From positions 1 through 64,000 of the forward strand of contig JANXCQ010000021.1 of the NCBI GenBank assembly GCA_025060195.1: 64,000 nucleotides of DNA. The letters are read 5' to 3'. The notes under the pieces were generated by a model, which was given only the letters and a program-made list of their open reading frames with translations, searched no databases and was not told the origin of the DNA. This DNA is from Gemmatales bacterium. Its GTDB lineage: Bacteria > Planctomycetota > Planctomycetia > Gemmatales > HRBIN36. Made by a program: the position numbers and the translations under genes. Positions 1-8,301 of the stretch are shown one piece after another (the first letter of the stretch is position 1; the number at the start of each line of letters is the position of its first letter).

Positions 1-99
1 GAATTCCAAACGCCTAGCCTAACGCAAGCTGAGTAGTAGAACGAAGCGGAGCCACTTCTCGGAAAGGCCTCCAGCGGCGCTGGTAATGTATTGGCTCGC

Positions 100-1287
100 T
101 CAGGCCCTCGAGGGGAACGAGGTTTCTGCGAGGAGCAAATCTTCGTCGGACCCCTGGCGTAGTTCGCGAACGATATCGGCGATCCGAGCGACCGCCCGCT
201 CTACTTCCTCGAGCGTGTTGAGATGGCTGAAGCTAAAACGCACAGCGGAACGCAGACGCTCCTCAGGAAGTTGCATTGCTTGCAACACGGGAGATGGCAG
301 GAGCGAGCCACTGGAACAAGCTGACCCCGCGGAACACGCGATGCCTGCCAAATCCAGACGCATCAAGAGGACTTCGGCACGACAGCCGGGAAAGGAAATG
401 TTCAGCGTGTGGGGCAGGCCATCGTGCTCGGGGCCGTTCACAAAAATCGGAGCGCAGCCGCGACGCAGGCCATCGAGAAAAACTTGGCGCAATTGCCGTA
501 CGTGATTGAATCGGCTTTGCCAGTCGCGATGAGCCAGTTCAATGGCCTTAGCGAGCCCGACGATCAGTGGTACGGGTTCAGTGCCTGGTCGGCGTCCGCG
601 TTCCTGATGCCCTCCGTGAAATAAGGGCGTCAGCCTGACCCCGCGACGCACCAATAGTCCGCCAATGCCTTTCGGGCCGTGGACCTTGTGCCCCGAAAAA
701 CTCAGCGTGCTGACGCCCAGTTCGTGAAAGTGCACGGGTATTTTTCCCACTGCTTGGACGGCGTCGCAGTGAACTGGAATGCGCCGTTCCTGACAGATGG
801 TTGCCAGTGCCTGGACCGGTTGGAGAGCGCCCGTTTCGTTGTTGGCCAGCATCAGGCACGCAAGCTGGACCTCGCCATGGCACAGTGAATCGAAAGCGTC
901 GGCATCCACGATACCGTCCGAGCCAACGGGAAACTCGCGCTGCGAAAAACCCCGCTGCACGAGAGCGGCCACGGCCTCGCGTACCGAAGGATGTTCGATA
1001 CCGCTCGCTAGAATCACGCCGCGGCTTCGCGGTAGGCCAAAAACGGCTAAGTTGTTCGCTTCCGTAGCGCCGCTGGTAAAAATCAATTCGTCGGGGAACG
1101 CCCCAAGATAATGAGCGATTTGTTCCCGAGCATCCTCGATAGCCTTGCGCGCTAATCGGCCAAAGCGGTGCGCACTAGAGGGGTTGCCGAAGTGCTCCGT
1201 CCAGAACGGTTCCATCGCGGCGCGCACTTCGGGCAGTAGAGAGGTCGTCGCGTTGTTGTCGAGATAAATCACAGTCTGTGTATTCAC
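100..1287 (-). CDS. Cysteine desulfurase (NifS/IscS-type class V aminotransferase)
   Basis: This is a PLP enzyme that takes sulfur from L-cysteine as an enzyme persulfide, normally for Fe-S cluster or thio-cofactor assembly in the cytoplasm. The 395 aa protein has the N-terminal YLDNNATT motif, the SGATEANN motif near residue 73, the PLP-lysine segment SGHKVHGPKG around residue 200, and the mobile-loop cysteines ACSAGSACSSGS around residue 317. Length matches the family (about 380-405 aa). Translation starts at a GTG. No IscU or IscR gene is adjacent inside the window; the 3' side is cut close to the window edge, so an operon partner could lie outside. Class is certain; whether it serves Fe-S clusters or tRNA thiolation is not decided by sequence alone. 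Confidence 0.93.
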   Translation of the reverse strand: MNTQTVIYLDNNATTSLLPEVRAAMEPFWTEHFGNPSSAHRFGRLARKAIEDAREQIAHYLGAFPDELIFTSGATEANNLAVFGLPRSRGVILASGIEHPSVREAVAALVQRGFSQREFPVGSDGIVDADAFDSLCHGEVQLACLMLANNETGALQPVQALATICQERRIPVHCDAVQAVGKIPVHFHELGVSTLSFSGHKVHGPKGIGGLLVRRGVRLTPLFHGGHQERGRRPGTEPVPLIVGLAKAIELAHRDWQSRFNHVRQLRQVFLDGLRRGCAPIFVNGPEHDGLPHTLNISFPGCRAEVLLMRLDLAGIACSAGSACSSGSLLPSPVLQAMQLPEERLRSAVRFSFSHLNTLEEVERAVARIADIVRELRQGSDEDLLLAETSFPSRA

Positions 1288-1395
1288 CGGCCGTGGCGCT
1301 CCGGGATTGAACGCTTCATAAGCGCAACTACTCTCATGGTGATTGTAAGCGTGAGAGTGTGGATGTCGCAGCGCCTACCGGCTATTCGTGCACAA

Positions 1396-1482
1396 TCACC
1401 TTCCACGTCTATGCACAAATAGGTAATACAGGGCCGCGATGGCCAGCACGCAGGCGATGAGAATCAGCCAGGTGGTGTACAT
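1396..1482 (-). CDS. Possible small single-pass membrane protein (28 aa)
   Basis: This ORF is too short for the supplied track. It begins at an ATG and encodes MYTTWLILIACV followed by more hydrophobic residues and ends FVHRRGR, i.e. one transmembrane helix and a basic tail, which fits a small inner-membrane protein with the C-terminus in the cytoplasm. The same frame is open further upstream to a GTG at 1566 (56 aa version). The ribosome binding site is weak (GGATGG close to the ATG). It lies in the 386 bp gap between the cysteine desulfurase and the release-factor-like gene, all on the minus strand. It does not resemble a family I recognise; chance hydrophobicity is a real alternative. Confidence 0.3.
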   Translation of the reverse strand: MYTTWLILIACVLAIAALYYLFVHRRGR

Positions 1483-1673
1483 CGTCCATCCGTTGGATAG
1501 CGAGTGGTCGAAATAGGTAAGGGAGGCGGAAAAGCGATGAGGCTTGGTGCAGATCAGGTTGGACACCGAAGACGGGGGAAGATTGGAGGCAACTCCGAGT
1601 CGAGATGTGCAAAAAATGAAGGCTCAATGAGATTATACTGCCCAGGAGAAAAATGGCCAGGACAGTAGGAAAC

Positions 1674-2189
1674 TTAACACGGCATTCGTAACGGATGTAA
1701 GTGAAACTGACGCCGTAGCTCATTCGCCTGTTGCCAAACCTTATCGTTACTGGCCAGGAACCGAACGAGTTGTCCCGTGGAGACATGCAAGGCTTGTGCG
1801 GTGGCAGCGAGTTGACCGTGATGAGCGGCCAAGGCGTCGAGTACTAAGCCGACAGTGGGCCAGTACCGCGCGTCGCGTTGCCCCAGTTTCAAGTGATGCT
1901 GCCCAATCTGTTGCCACAGTTCAATAGCCACTGCGTCTTGCGGGGGAAACGGTTCGCGCAGCTGTAGGAAAAAGCGCTGCCGCAGGCGTTTCAGGGCACG
2001 TTGCTTGTTGTCATGTTGGGAGCGGCTTTCCTCGGCGATGGCGTGTAAACCGCTGGGCAGATGTCGCAGCCGCACCGCCGAGTCGGTCTTGTTGCGTTTT
2101 TGTCCGCCCGGGCCACTGGCCCGATACGTGTCCACGGCACATTGTGCTAACAATTGTTGGTCGGATAAGCTCGTCCACTGGGAGCGCAT
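1674..2189 (-). CDS. Orphan class I release-factor-like protein (GGQ domain)
   Basis: The 171 aa protein carries the catalytic GGQ loop of class I peptide-chain release factors ([18 protein letters not shown], near residue 30), followed by a basic stretch ([22 protein letters not shown]). It lacks the codon-recognition domains of RF1/RF2, so it belongs with the short codon-independent GGQ proteins (ArfB/YaeJ, PrfH-related, mitochondrial C12orf65 type) that hydrolyse peptidyl-tRNA on stalled ribosomes. Unlike ArfB, the C-terminal half is an acidic/neutral helical segment rather than a clear basic tail, so the exact subfamily is uncertain. It is divergent from the molybdenum hydroxylase operon. 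Cytoplasmic, presumably ribosome-associated; a rescue function is inference. Confidence 0.8.
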   Translation of the reverse strand: MRSQWTSLSDQQLLAQCAVDTYRASGPGGQKRNKTDSAVRLRHLPSGLHAIAEESRSQHDNKQRALKRLRQRFFLQLREPFPPQDAVAIELWQQIGQHHLKLGQRDARYWPTVGLVLDALAAHHGQLAATAQALHVSTGQLVRFLASNDKVWQQANELRRQFHLHPLRMPC

Positions 2190-2217
2190 GCGAGGACAAA
2201 AATTTTTGGATAGCAGC

Positions 2218-2245
2218 TTGACCCTGACCTGGGAAATTTTACAAT
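2218..2245 (+). promoter_or_regulatory. Sigma-70-type promoter for the molybdenum hydroxylase operon
   Basis: TTGACC and TACAAT are separated by 16 bp, 58 bp upstream of the chosen start of the first operon gene. The elements lie in the divergent intergenic region and point toward the operon. Match to consensus is good; no operator was recognised. Confidence 0.5.
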
Positions 2246-2302
2246 CGCCCAGCGAAGGGAATGTGCCTCACCCCGACTTTCCAGCCGAAGGGAGGAGTGC
2301 TC

Positions 2303-2932
2303 ATGAGCCAAACGCATCCACCCCCCGGTAAGCCCGGCATCTCCCGGCGTCAGTTTCTGACAGGAACTGGTTTGGGCGCAGCCGCCACCGCATTGCTTCG
2401 GACAAGCGAGGCGCCAACTCAAGCGAACCAAGCGCAGGCTCCGAAAACGGTAGGCTTCGGCCCGAATCCCGTAGCGTGCGAACTGTTGGTGAACGGAGCG
2501 CGAATTACGGTGCACATTGAACCGCGGGTGACCTTGCTCGATTGTTTACGGCATTACATGGACATCACAGGGCCGAAGCGCGTGTGCGATCGGGGCACGT
2601 GCGGCGCTTGCACAGTGCTCTTAGATGGACGACCGATCTACGCCTGCACCATGCTAGCCTTGGAAGCGCAGGGCAAGAAAATCGAGACGCCGGAAAGCCT
2701 CTATGAAGACGGCCAACTGCACCGCGTTCCTGCCGCCTTTGTGCAGTACGATGCTCAACAGTGCGGTTTCTGCACGCCCGGATTCGTCATGGCCATGAAG
2801 GCTTGTTTCGATCGGAATCCCAATGCTACGCCCGCTGAAGTTGAGCAAGGTCTGGCGGGAAACATTTGTCGCTGTGGCACCTATCAACAAATGCGCGACG
2901 CCCTGCGCAGCCTATGCAAGAAGGGAGGCTAG
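2303..2932 (+). CDS. Tat-exported [2Fe-2S] subunit of a molybdenum hydroxylase (PaoA-like)
   Basis: This is the small electron-transfer subunit of a xanthine-oxidase-family enzyme. The start used here (ATG, 14 codons inside the track ORF) follows a GGGAGGAG ribosome binding site and yields 209 aa. The N-terminus carries a twin-arginine signal (SRRQFLTGTG plus an Ala-rich hydrophobic stretch), predicting export as a folded complex. The plant-type ferredoxin cluster cysteines are seen in CDRGTCGACTV and a downstream Cys, and the second all-helical cluster in QCGFCTPGF and GNICRCGTY. A Tat signal on this subunit is typical of PaoABC (YagTSR) periplasmic aldehyde oxidoreductase rather than cytosolic xanthine dehydrogenase. 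The next gene starts 3 bp after the stop, so translation is probably coupled. Confidence 0.93.
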   Translation: MSQTHPPPGKPGISRRQFLTGTGLGAAATALLRTSEAPTQANQAQAPKTVGFGPNPVACELLVNGARITVHIEPRVTLLDCLRHYMDITGPKRVCDRGTCGACTVLLDGRPIYACTMLALEAQGKKIETPESLYEDGQLHRVPAAFVQYDAQQCGFCTPGFVMAMKACFDRNPNATPAEVEQGLAGNICRCGTYQQMRDALRSLCKKGG

Positions 2933-2935
2933 ACC

Positions 2936-5197
2936 ATGGCAGAGATTAAGTGGCCGGAAAAGCGTCGCCTTATTGGTACCAAAGTCCCGCGCGTGGATGG
3001 TCCCGACAAAGCCACGGGCCGGGCTCGCTATAGCCAGGACATCAATCGCCCCGGCATGTTACACGCCTTGATTCTTCGCAGCCCATATGCGCATTGCCGC
3101 ATTAAGAGTCTAGACCTTTCTGAGGCACAGAAAGCCCCTGGAGTGCGGGCTATCGTGACCGTTGGGCAGATCAATTACACGGCCGGAAAGAAAGAGGGCA
3201 TGCCCGGTTGGGAATTTCCGGTTAGTGTAACAGACGTGGGGCGAGAACTCTTTTATCACGGGGATGAAATTCTCGCCATCGCCGCCGATACCGAAGAACA
3301 TGCTCGCGATGCGTTGCGTTTGGTCAAAATCGAGTTTGAAGAGCTGCCTTTCATTGTGAAAGAGGAAACAGCGTTGCGAAGGCGGCAAGGACCTAGCACG
3401 GTGCCCGGAAAGGATGCCAGCAACGTTCTGGCAGGTGGCAGTCGTACCGAAGGCGATCCCGACGGTGCCAAGAAGGCGGCCGAGGTTTTGGTCAGGGGTA
3501 CCTACGGCGTACCTGTGATCACTCATTGCTGCCTGGAAACTCATGGTCTGGTGGCGGAGTGGGAAAGTCCGAGGAGCTTGACGATCTGGTGCACTACGCA
3601 GGCTGTACCCGCCACTGCTAATCAATTGCAAAACTTTCTCGCAGGGCACGGGATTACCTGTAACGTGCGTTGCATTACGCACCATATGGGCGGTGGCTAT
3701 GGCAGTAAGTTTGGCCCCGACATTCAAGGCTATCTCGCCGCGGTTTTGGCGTGGCTTGCGAAGGCGCCCGTGAAGCTCTTCCTGGAACGGGATGAAGAAC
3801 ATCTGGCCGCGGGCAATCGCCCCAGCGCCACGGCGACGGTAACCATTGGCGGAAGTCACGACGGGACAATTACAGTGTTCGAAGCGACTACTTACGGCAC
3901 GCCTGGGGTGGGACGAGCTGCGGGCGTGAACATTGGTATCCTGCCTTACGTCTACGACGTGCGCAACGTGCGGATCAGCACCGACATTGTGCGGCTCAAT
4001 CATGGCGCGGCTCGAGCCATGCGCGCCCCAGCCCATCCGCAGAACTGCTTTATTACAGAGTGCGCCGTGGACGACTTCGCCAATGCCGCGGGATTAGACC
4101 CGATGGAGGTGCGGCTGAAGAATCTGCCCCAGAACGATCCCGCCGCAGTGAAAAACACGCCTACCAGTTTCCTCGCGTTGCGGAACACCATTTACACCGA
4201 CGAAATTCGCATTGCCGCCGAATTGTCGCAGTGGAAAAAGAAATGGCATCCGCCCGGCAAAGGACCGACCAAGGGACCATGGAAGCATGGCATCGGCATG
4301 GCCCTGCATACTTGGGGCGGTGCCGGTCGCGCAGATAACGATGTTTTCGTCACTATTTCCAGCGATGGGTCGGTGGTAGTGCAATGTTCCACGCAAGACC
4401 TTGGCACAGGTGAACGCACGGTATTGGCCATTGTCGTAGCCGAGGTACTCGGGCTCGATCCGAAAGACCTCACCGTCGTCATCGGTGAAAGCCAAATTGG
4501 TCGCTCGACCGGCTCTGGCGGCAGCACGACTGCACCAGGGACGGCCCCGGCAGCCTTGGTAGCCGCGATTAACGCCCGCGACGAATTGTTCCGTAAGGTC
4601 GCGCCCAAGTTGGGTATGAAGCCTGAGAACCTGGTTCTGGAACCCAATAAGATTACCGACAAAGCCAGTGGAAAAAGCTTCACGTGGCGGCAATTCTGTG
4701 CCCGACTTGGGATGGATACCGTTCGCGGACAAGGCAATTGGATTCCGGGATTGTCGAATCTCGGAGTGGGCGGCGTGCAAGTCGCTGAAGTGTGGGTCGA
4801 CACGGAAACTGGCGTGGTGCGCTTGGAAAAAATTGTCGCCGTACAGGATTGTGGCATGGTAATCAATAAGCTGGCCTGTGAATCGCAAGTGGCCGGCGGT
4901 GTGATCATGGGCATCAACCTCGCCATGTTTGAGGAGATGATTGTGGACGAACAGACCGGCCGCATGGTCAACCCGGATTTCGAGTTTTACAAGCTCGGCG
5001 GCATGCTCGACATGCCGGAAATCATCGTGCATATGCACGACATGCCGGAACGCGGTGTCATTGGCATCGGTGAGCCGCCGACCATCAGCACTGCCGCGGC
5101 TATCGGCAACGCCATCTGCAACGCGCTGGGCGTGCGCGTCCCACGTACCCCGTTCAGCCCCGACCGCGTCCTCGCAGCCCTCCATGCTAAGAAATAA
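2936..5197 (+). CDS. Molybdopterin-binding large subunit of xanthine-oxidase-family enzyme (PaoC-like)
   Basis: The 753 aa catalytic subunit binds the molybdenum-molybdopterin (cytosine dinucleotide) cofactor and hydroxylates an aldehyde or N-heterocycle. Family motifs visible in order: MGGGYGSKFG, AMRAPAHPQ (at the position of the usual FRG-FG loop), QDLGTGERTV, GSGGSTTAPGT, and near the C-terminus GVIGIGEPP, whose Glu corresponds to the catalytic base. It has no signal peptide of its own, consistent with hitch-hiking export on the Tat-bearing small subunit. It is preceded by GGGAGG and sits between the FeS and FAD subunits. Substrate cannot be told from sequence; aldehyde is the best guess by resemblance to PaoC. 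No PaoD/XdhC maturation chaperone is encoded next to it in the window. Confidence 0.93.
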   Translation: MAEIKWPEKRRLIGTKVPRVDGPDKATGRARYSQDINRPGMLHALILRSPYAHCRIKSLDLSEAQKAPGVRAIVTVGQINYTAGKKEGMPGWEFPVSVTDVGRELFYHGDEILAIAADTEEHARDALRLVKIEFEELPFIVKEETALRRRQGPSTVPGKDASNVLAGGSRTEGDPDGAKKAAEVLVRGTYGVPVITHCCLETHGLVAEWESPRSLTIWCTTQAVPATANQLQNFLAGHGITCNVRCITHHMGGGYGSKFGPDIQGYLAAVLAWLAKAPVKLFLERDEEHLAAGNRPSATATVTIGGSHDGTITVFEATTYGTPGVGRAAGVNIGILPYVYDVRNVRISTDIVRLNHGAARAMRAPAHPQNCFITECAVDDFANAAGLDPMEVRLKNLPQNDPAAVKNTPTSFLALRNTIYTDEIRIAAELSQWKKKWHPPGKGPTKGPWKHGIGMALHTWGGAGRADNDVFVTISSDGSVVVQCSTQDLGTGERTVLAIVVAEVLGLDPKDLTVVIGESQIGRSTGSGGSTTAPGTAPAALVAAINARDELFRKVAPKLGMKPENLVLEPNKITDKASGKSFTWRQFCARLGMDTVRGQGNWIPGLSNLGVGGVQVAEVWVDTETGVVRLEKIVAVQDCGMVINKLACESQVAGGVIMGINLAMFEEMIVDEQTGRMVNPDFEFYKLGGMLDMPEIIVHMHDMPERGVIGIGEPPTISTAAAIGNAICNALGVRVPRTPFSPDRVLAALHAKK

Positions 5198-5245
5198 CCC
5201 CGAGCAACTTCGAGGCTCGGCCCAGACCAGCCAGGAGTATCCCCC

Positions 5246-6265
5246 ATGAAAAACTTTACTTACTATCGTCCGCTCAGCCTGGAAGCTGCCGTCGCATTAC
5301 TTGATACCCGTTGGGGCACCACGGAACTATTAGCGGGTGGTACTGACCTGCTCGATTTGCAAAAGGAATACATCGCCCAGCCCGATAAAGTCGTCAGCTT
5401 GACCTTTATTCAAGATCCCGTTTTCACGCGGATTGAAGTACCACAGATTTTGCCCGGCACGAAGCCTACTGTGAGTATCGGCGCCGCGGTGAAAATTGCC
5501 GATATTGCGGAGCATGCGGAACTGAAGCACCTCTTCCCCGCGCTGACGGACGCCGCGGCCCAAGTCGGCGGGCCCCAAATCCGCAACATGGGCACGCTGG
5601 GGGGCAATTTGTGTCAACGCAACCGCTGTTGGTATTTCCGCGATGAACACGTGTTGTGTCTGCTTAAGGGGGGCCGACGATGCTTCGCTGCCGATGGCGA
5701 AAACCGTTATCACGCCATCTTCACCAAGGGGCATCCGTGCGTAATAGTCCATCCTTCGACGTTAGCGCCGGCCTTGATCGCACTGGGGGCCAGCGTAGAA
5801 GTCCTCGGCCCTAATGGCAAACGTACCATCGAACTGAGCAAGTTTTTCCAGGCACCCACTAAACCCGACCAACGCGAGCATGTGCTGGCGCCGAACGAAA
5901 TTGTGGTACGCGTTCTTATCCCCGTTGAGGGCTTGCGTAATGCCAGTTACGAAGTCCGACATAAACAAAGTTACGATTGGCCATTGGCTCAGGCGGCGGT
6001 GGCCTTTCGACTCATCGGAGGCAAGGCCACGGATGTTCGCATCGTTTTGGGTCATGTGGCTCCGACACCTCATGTCGCCACGGAAGCGCAAAAAGTCGTC
6101 GAAGGGCAAACGATCACACGCGAATTAGCCGAAAAAGCGGGCGAAGCTGCCACTGCGGGAGCCGTCCCCCTTAGCCAGAACGCCTATAAGGTTCATCTGG
6201 TGAAAGTCGCCGTCAAGCGTGCGCTGCTCCTGGCCAGCGGCGCCCAGCCCGATTGGGTAATTTAG
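5246..6265 (+). CDS. FAD-binding subunit of the molybdenum hydroxylase (PaoB/YagS-like)
   Basis: The 339 aa flavoprotein passes electrons from the FeS subunit to the acceptor. FAD motifs LLAGGTDLLDL (residues about 29-39) and NMGTLGGNLCQ (about 114-124) are clear, with a CO-dehydrogenase-flavoprotein C-terminal domain. Several cysteines follow the second FAD motif (NLCQRNRC, CLLKGGRRC, HPC), the arrangement used in E. coli PaoB to hold an extra [4Fe-4S] cluster that xanthine dehydrogenases lack; this supports the PaoABC assignment, but the cluster itself is inference. The start follows an AGGAG site; a 48 bp gap separates it from the Mo subunit. Gene order here is FeS-Mo-FAD, whereas E. coli has FeS-FAD-Mo. 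Confidence 0.92.
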   Translation: MKNFTYYRPLSLEAAVALLDTRWGTTELLAGGTDLLDLQKEYIAQPDKVVSLTFIQDPVFTRIEVPQILPGTKPTVSIGAAVKIADIAEHAELKHLFPALTDAAAQVGGPQIRNMGTLGGNLCQRNRCWYFRDEHVLCLLKGGRRCFAADGENRYHAIFTKGHPCVIVHPSTLAPALIALGASVEVLGPNGKRTIELSKFFQAPTKPDQREHVLAPNEIVVRVLIPVEGLRNASYEVRHKQSYDWPLAQAAVAFRLIGGKATDVRIVLGHVAPTPHVATEAQKVVEGQTITRELAEKAGEAATAGAVPLSQNAYKVHLVKVAVKRALLLASGAQPDWVI

Positions 6266-6287
6266 AATTGCCTCCCAGATTCAAATA

Positions 6288-6352
6288 GGTGTCGCCTAAG
6301 CATGAAACGATAGTCTCGCAGTTAACTGTCGTTTAGGCAACGAATTGACACC
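6288..6352. repeat. Compound inverted repeat between convergent genes; possible bidirectional terminator
   Basis: GGTGTC (6288) pairs with GACACC (6347), and inside it GCCTAA...AAACGA pairs with TCGTTTAGGC, with a short bulge in the left arm. The element sits 22 bp after the FAD-subunit stop and about 105 bp before the convergent DUF1501 stop, where a bidirectional terminator would be expected. No T-run is adjacent. Confidence 0.4.
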
Positions 6353-6457
6353 CTTACAGAAAAAATAAGGCGGTCTGCATTAGCCGCCAATTTTGTACTC
6401 GTTTGTAAGTACGTAAGCTACGGGGAGTGCAGTTCCCGTGGTCTGCAGGCTAGTGCC

Positions 6458-7762
6458 TTACACCAGTTCAGCGATAACCCTGCCGTGCTCGACCGCATAA
6501 ACTGGCCGACCGCTTGGATCGCGGAATTGAATGTGGGGATCGATTCCCAGGACATGGAAAATGGTCGCCATGAGATCCTGAGGCGTGATGGGCGTAGTCT
6601 TAGGCACTTCAGCTTTGGCGCTCGATTCACCGATGACTTGTCCCATCTTTAACCCGCCCCCTGCTAACGCCAAGGTACTAAGCGGAGCCCAGTGATCCCG
6701 GCCTGCATCGTTGTTAATACGCGGCGTGCGCCCAAACTCGCCCGTAATGACCAAAAGGATTTGCTGGTCTAAACCGCGAGCGTAAATGTCTTCGACGAAC
6801 GTGGCCACAGCATGATCCAGCTGCGGCGCTTGCCGTTCCAGTTCTTGCTTAATGTTACCGTGATGATCCCAACCACCGTAAGTAACGGTCACAAAACCGA
6901 CGCCTGCCTCGCACAACCGACGTGCCAGGAGCAATTGCTGACCTAACCCTGGACCATACCGATCGCGCACCCGCGGATCTTCCTTGCTCAGGTCGAAGAC
7001 GTCCTTCGCTCGACCGAGGATCAAATTGAAGGCCTGCTGATCAAAGCTATCCAAACCCGCCATCAGGCCGCTTTGATCAATCTCACGGTTGATTCGATCC
7101 AGCGAACGCAGCAATGACCGACGATCTTCCAGTTGCTGTAGGCTCACTTTTAGATTCATATTGTTGCGGGCGTTCCCTGTGGTATCAAATGGCGCGTAAG
7201 CCGGGCCCAACCACGCGGGACCGTCAGCATAAATGCCTCCCAAGCGCACGTACGTCGGCAGACCCGACACCGGATGATTCGGTCCGCGCACCCGCGCCAC
7301 GATGGAGCCAATGCTCGGTCGAATTGGCGGCGCCCCGTTATCTGCAGGGATATGGTCGTAACCGGTCATGACAAAATGGGTGCCACCTGCATGGCCGGAG
7401 TTGGTGTGGGCAAACGAACGCACGAAGGCCATGCGGTCAGCCACTTGGGCTATCTTCGGAAAAATCGCCCCCAACTCGATACCGGGCACGCAGGTTTTCA
7501 CGGCGCCCACCACGCTGCGGTACTCGGCAGGCGCGGTCATCTTTGGGTCGAAAGTTTCAATGTGTGTCGGGCCACCGGGGAGCCAGAGCCATACCACGGA
7601 CGTGTTTTTCACCGGCTGTCCCTGTTGAGCGGCATGAGCACGTGCTCGTAACAAATCACTCAGTGTCAAGCCGGTCAAACCTAGCACCCCGGCTTTGAGA
7701 AAATCCCGGCGGCGAATACCCGCACAGTTGCCATGCACGCGGTTCGCGACGACTTTCAGCAT
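6458..7762 (-). CDS. DUF1501 family protein, Tat-exported (sulfatase/alkaline-phosphatase fold)
   Basis: DUF1501 proteins are abundant secreted planctomycete proteins with an alkaline-phosphatase-like fold and mostly unknown substrates. The start is placed at the ATG preceded by AGGAGCTTACC, 40 codons inside the track ORF, giving 434 aa. A twin-arginine signal follows (GIRRRDFLKAGVLGLTGL...). Family features include the WLPGGPTHIETFDPK segment, YGGWDHHGNI and the C-terminal GEFGRTPRINNDAGRDHW block. In many planctomycetes these genes sit beside a DUF1549/DUF1553 cytochrome gene; here it stands alone, with the compound inverted repeat downstream and a tRNA gene upstream. Confidence 0.9.
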   Translation of the reverse strand: MLKVVANRVHGNCAGIRRRDFLKAGVLGLTGLTLSDLLRARAHAAQQGQPVKNTSVVWLWLPGGPTHIETFDPKMTAPAEYRSVVGAVKTCVPGIELGAIFPKIAQVADRMAFVRSFAHTNSGHAGGTHFVMTGYDHIPADNGAPPIRPSIGSIVARVRGPNHPVSGLPTYVRLGGIYADGPAWLGPAYAPFDTTGNARNNMNLKVSLQQLEDRRSLLRSLDRINREIDQSGLMAGLDSFDQQAFNLILGRAKDVFDLSKEDPRVRDRYGPGLGQQLLLARRLCEAGVGFVTVTYGGWDHHGNIKQELERQAPQLDHAVATFVEDIYARGLDQQILLVITGEFGRTPRINNDAGRDHWAPLSTLALAGGGLKMGQVIGESSAKAEVPKTTPITPQDLMATIFHVLGIDPHIQFRDPSGRPVYAVEHGRVIAELV

Positions 7763-8057
7763 GGTAAGCTCCTTCATCGTCCCTGCGAAGCCGGCTTCGG
7801 AACGCCCCAAGGCGGGATTTGGGCCTGAAGCACAGTGCAGGTTCCCATGGAATGTAAGAAACGGCAGCGTGGCATTGATCATACAAACTCCCCACTAGTG
7901 CGTCAATCGCGGCGACAACTTTTTATCTCTCGGTCTGAGCCATAGGCCCACTTCGCTGCGAGCCCTCGGCGTTCTAATTTTGCTGTTACCGACTAACGCT
8001 CTCTTTCATCCCTTTGTGTGAACGAATTGCGTTGTCAACGAAGTTCTTACTCACAGC

Positions 8058-8146
<89 letters not shown>

Positions 8147-8301
8147 CTATTGCGGATTAGCCACTAAGTCGGGTCGACTCACCTCCATTATATAAGCCAC
8201 ATCCAAGTTCGTTCACCTGCCATTATTGTACTTTATTCAGACAAGTCTCCTTGACATTTCTTGCTGTGAATGGTAAGGGCCAAGCCGAGGAGGGAGTGGT
8301 T

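Noticed and set aside
1409-1786. 125 aa minus-strand ORF with a hydrophobic stretch
   Set aside because: Overlaps the release-factor-like gene in another frame; the composition is random except for one hydrophobic run.
3110-5185. Long minus-strand ORFs (308 and 363 aa) opposite the molybdenum subunit gene
   Set aside because: They are antisense shadows of the real gene. No domain and no ribosome binding site.
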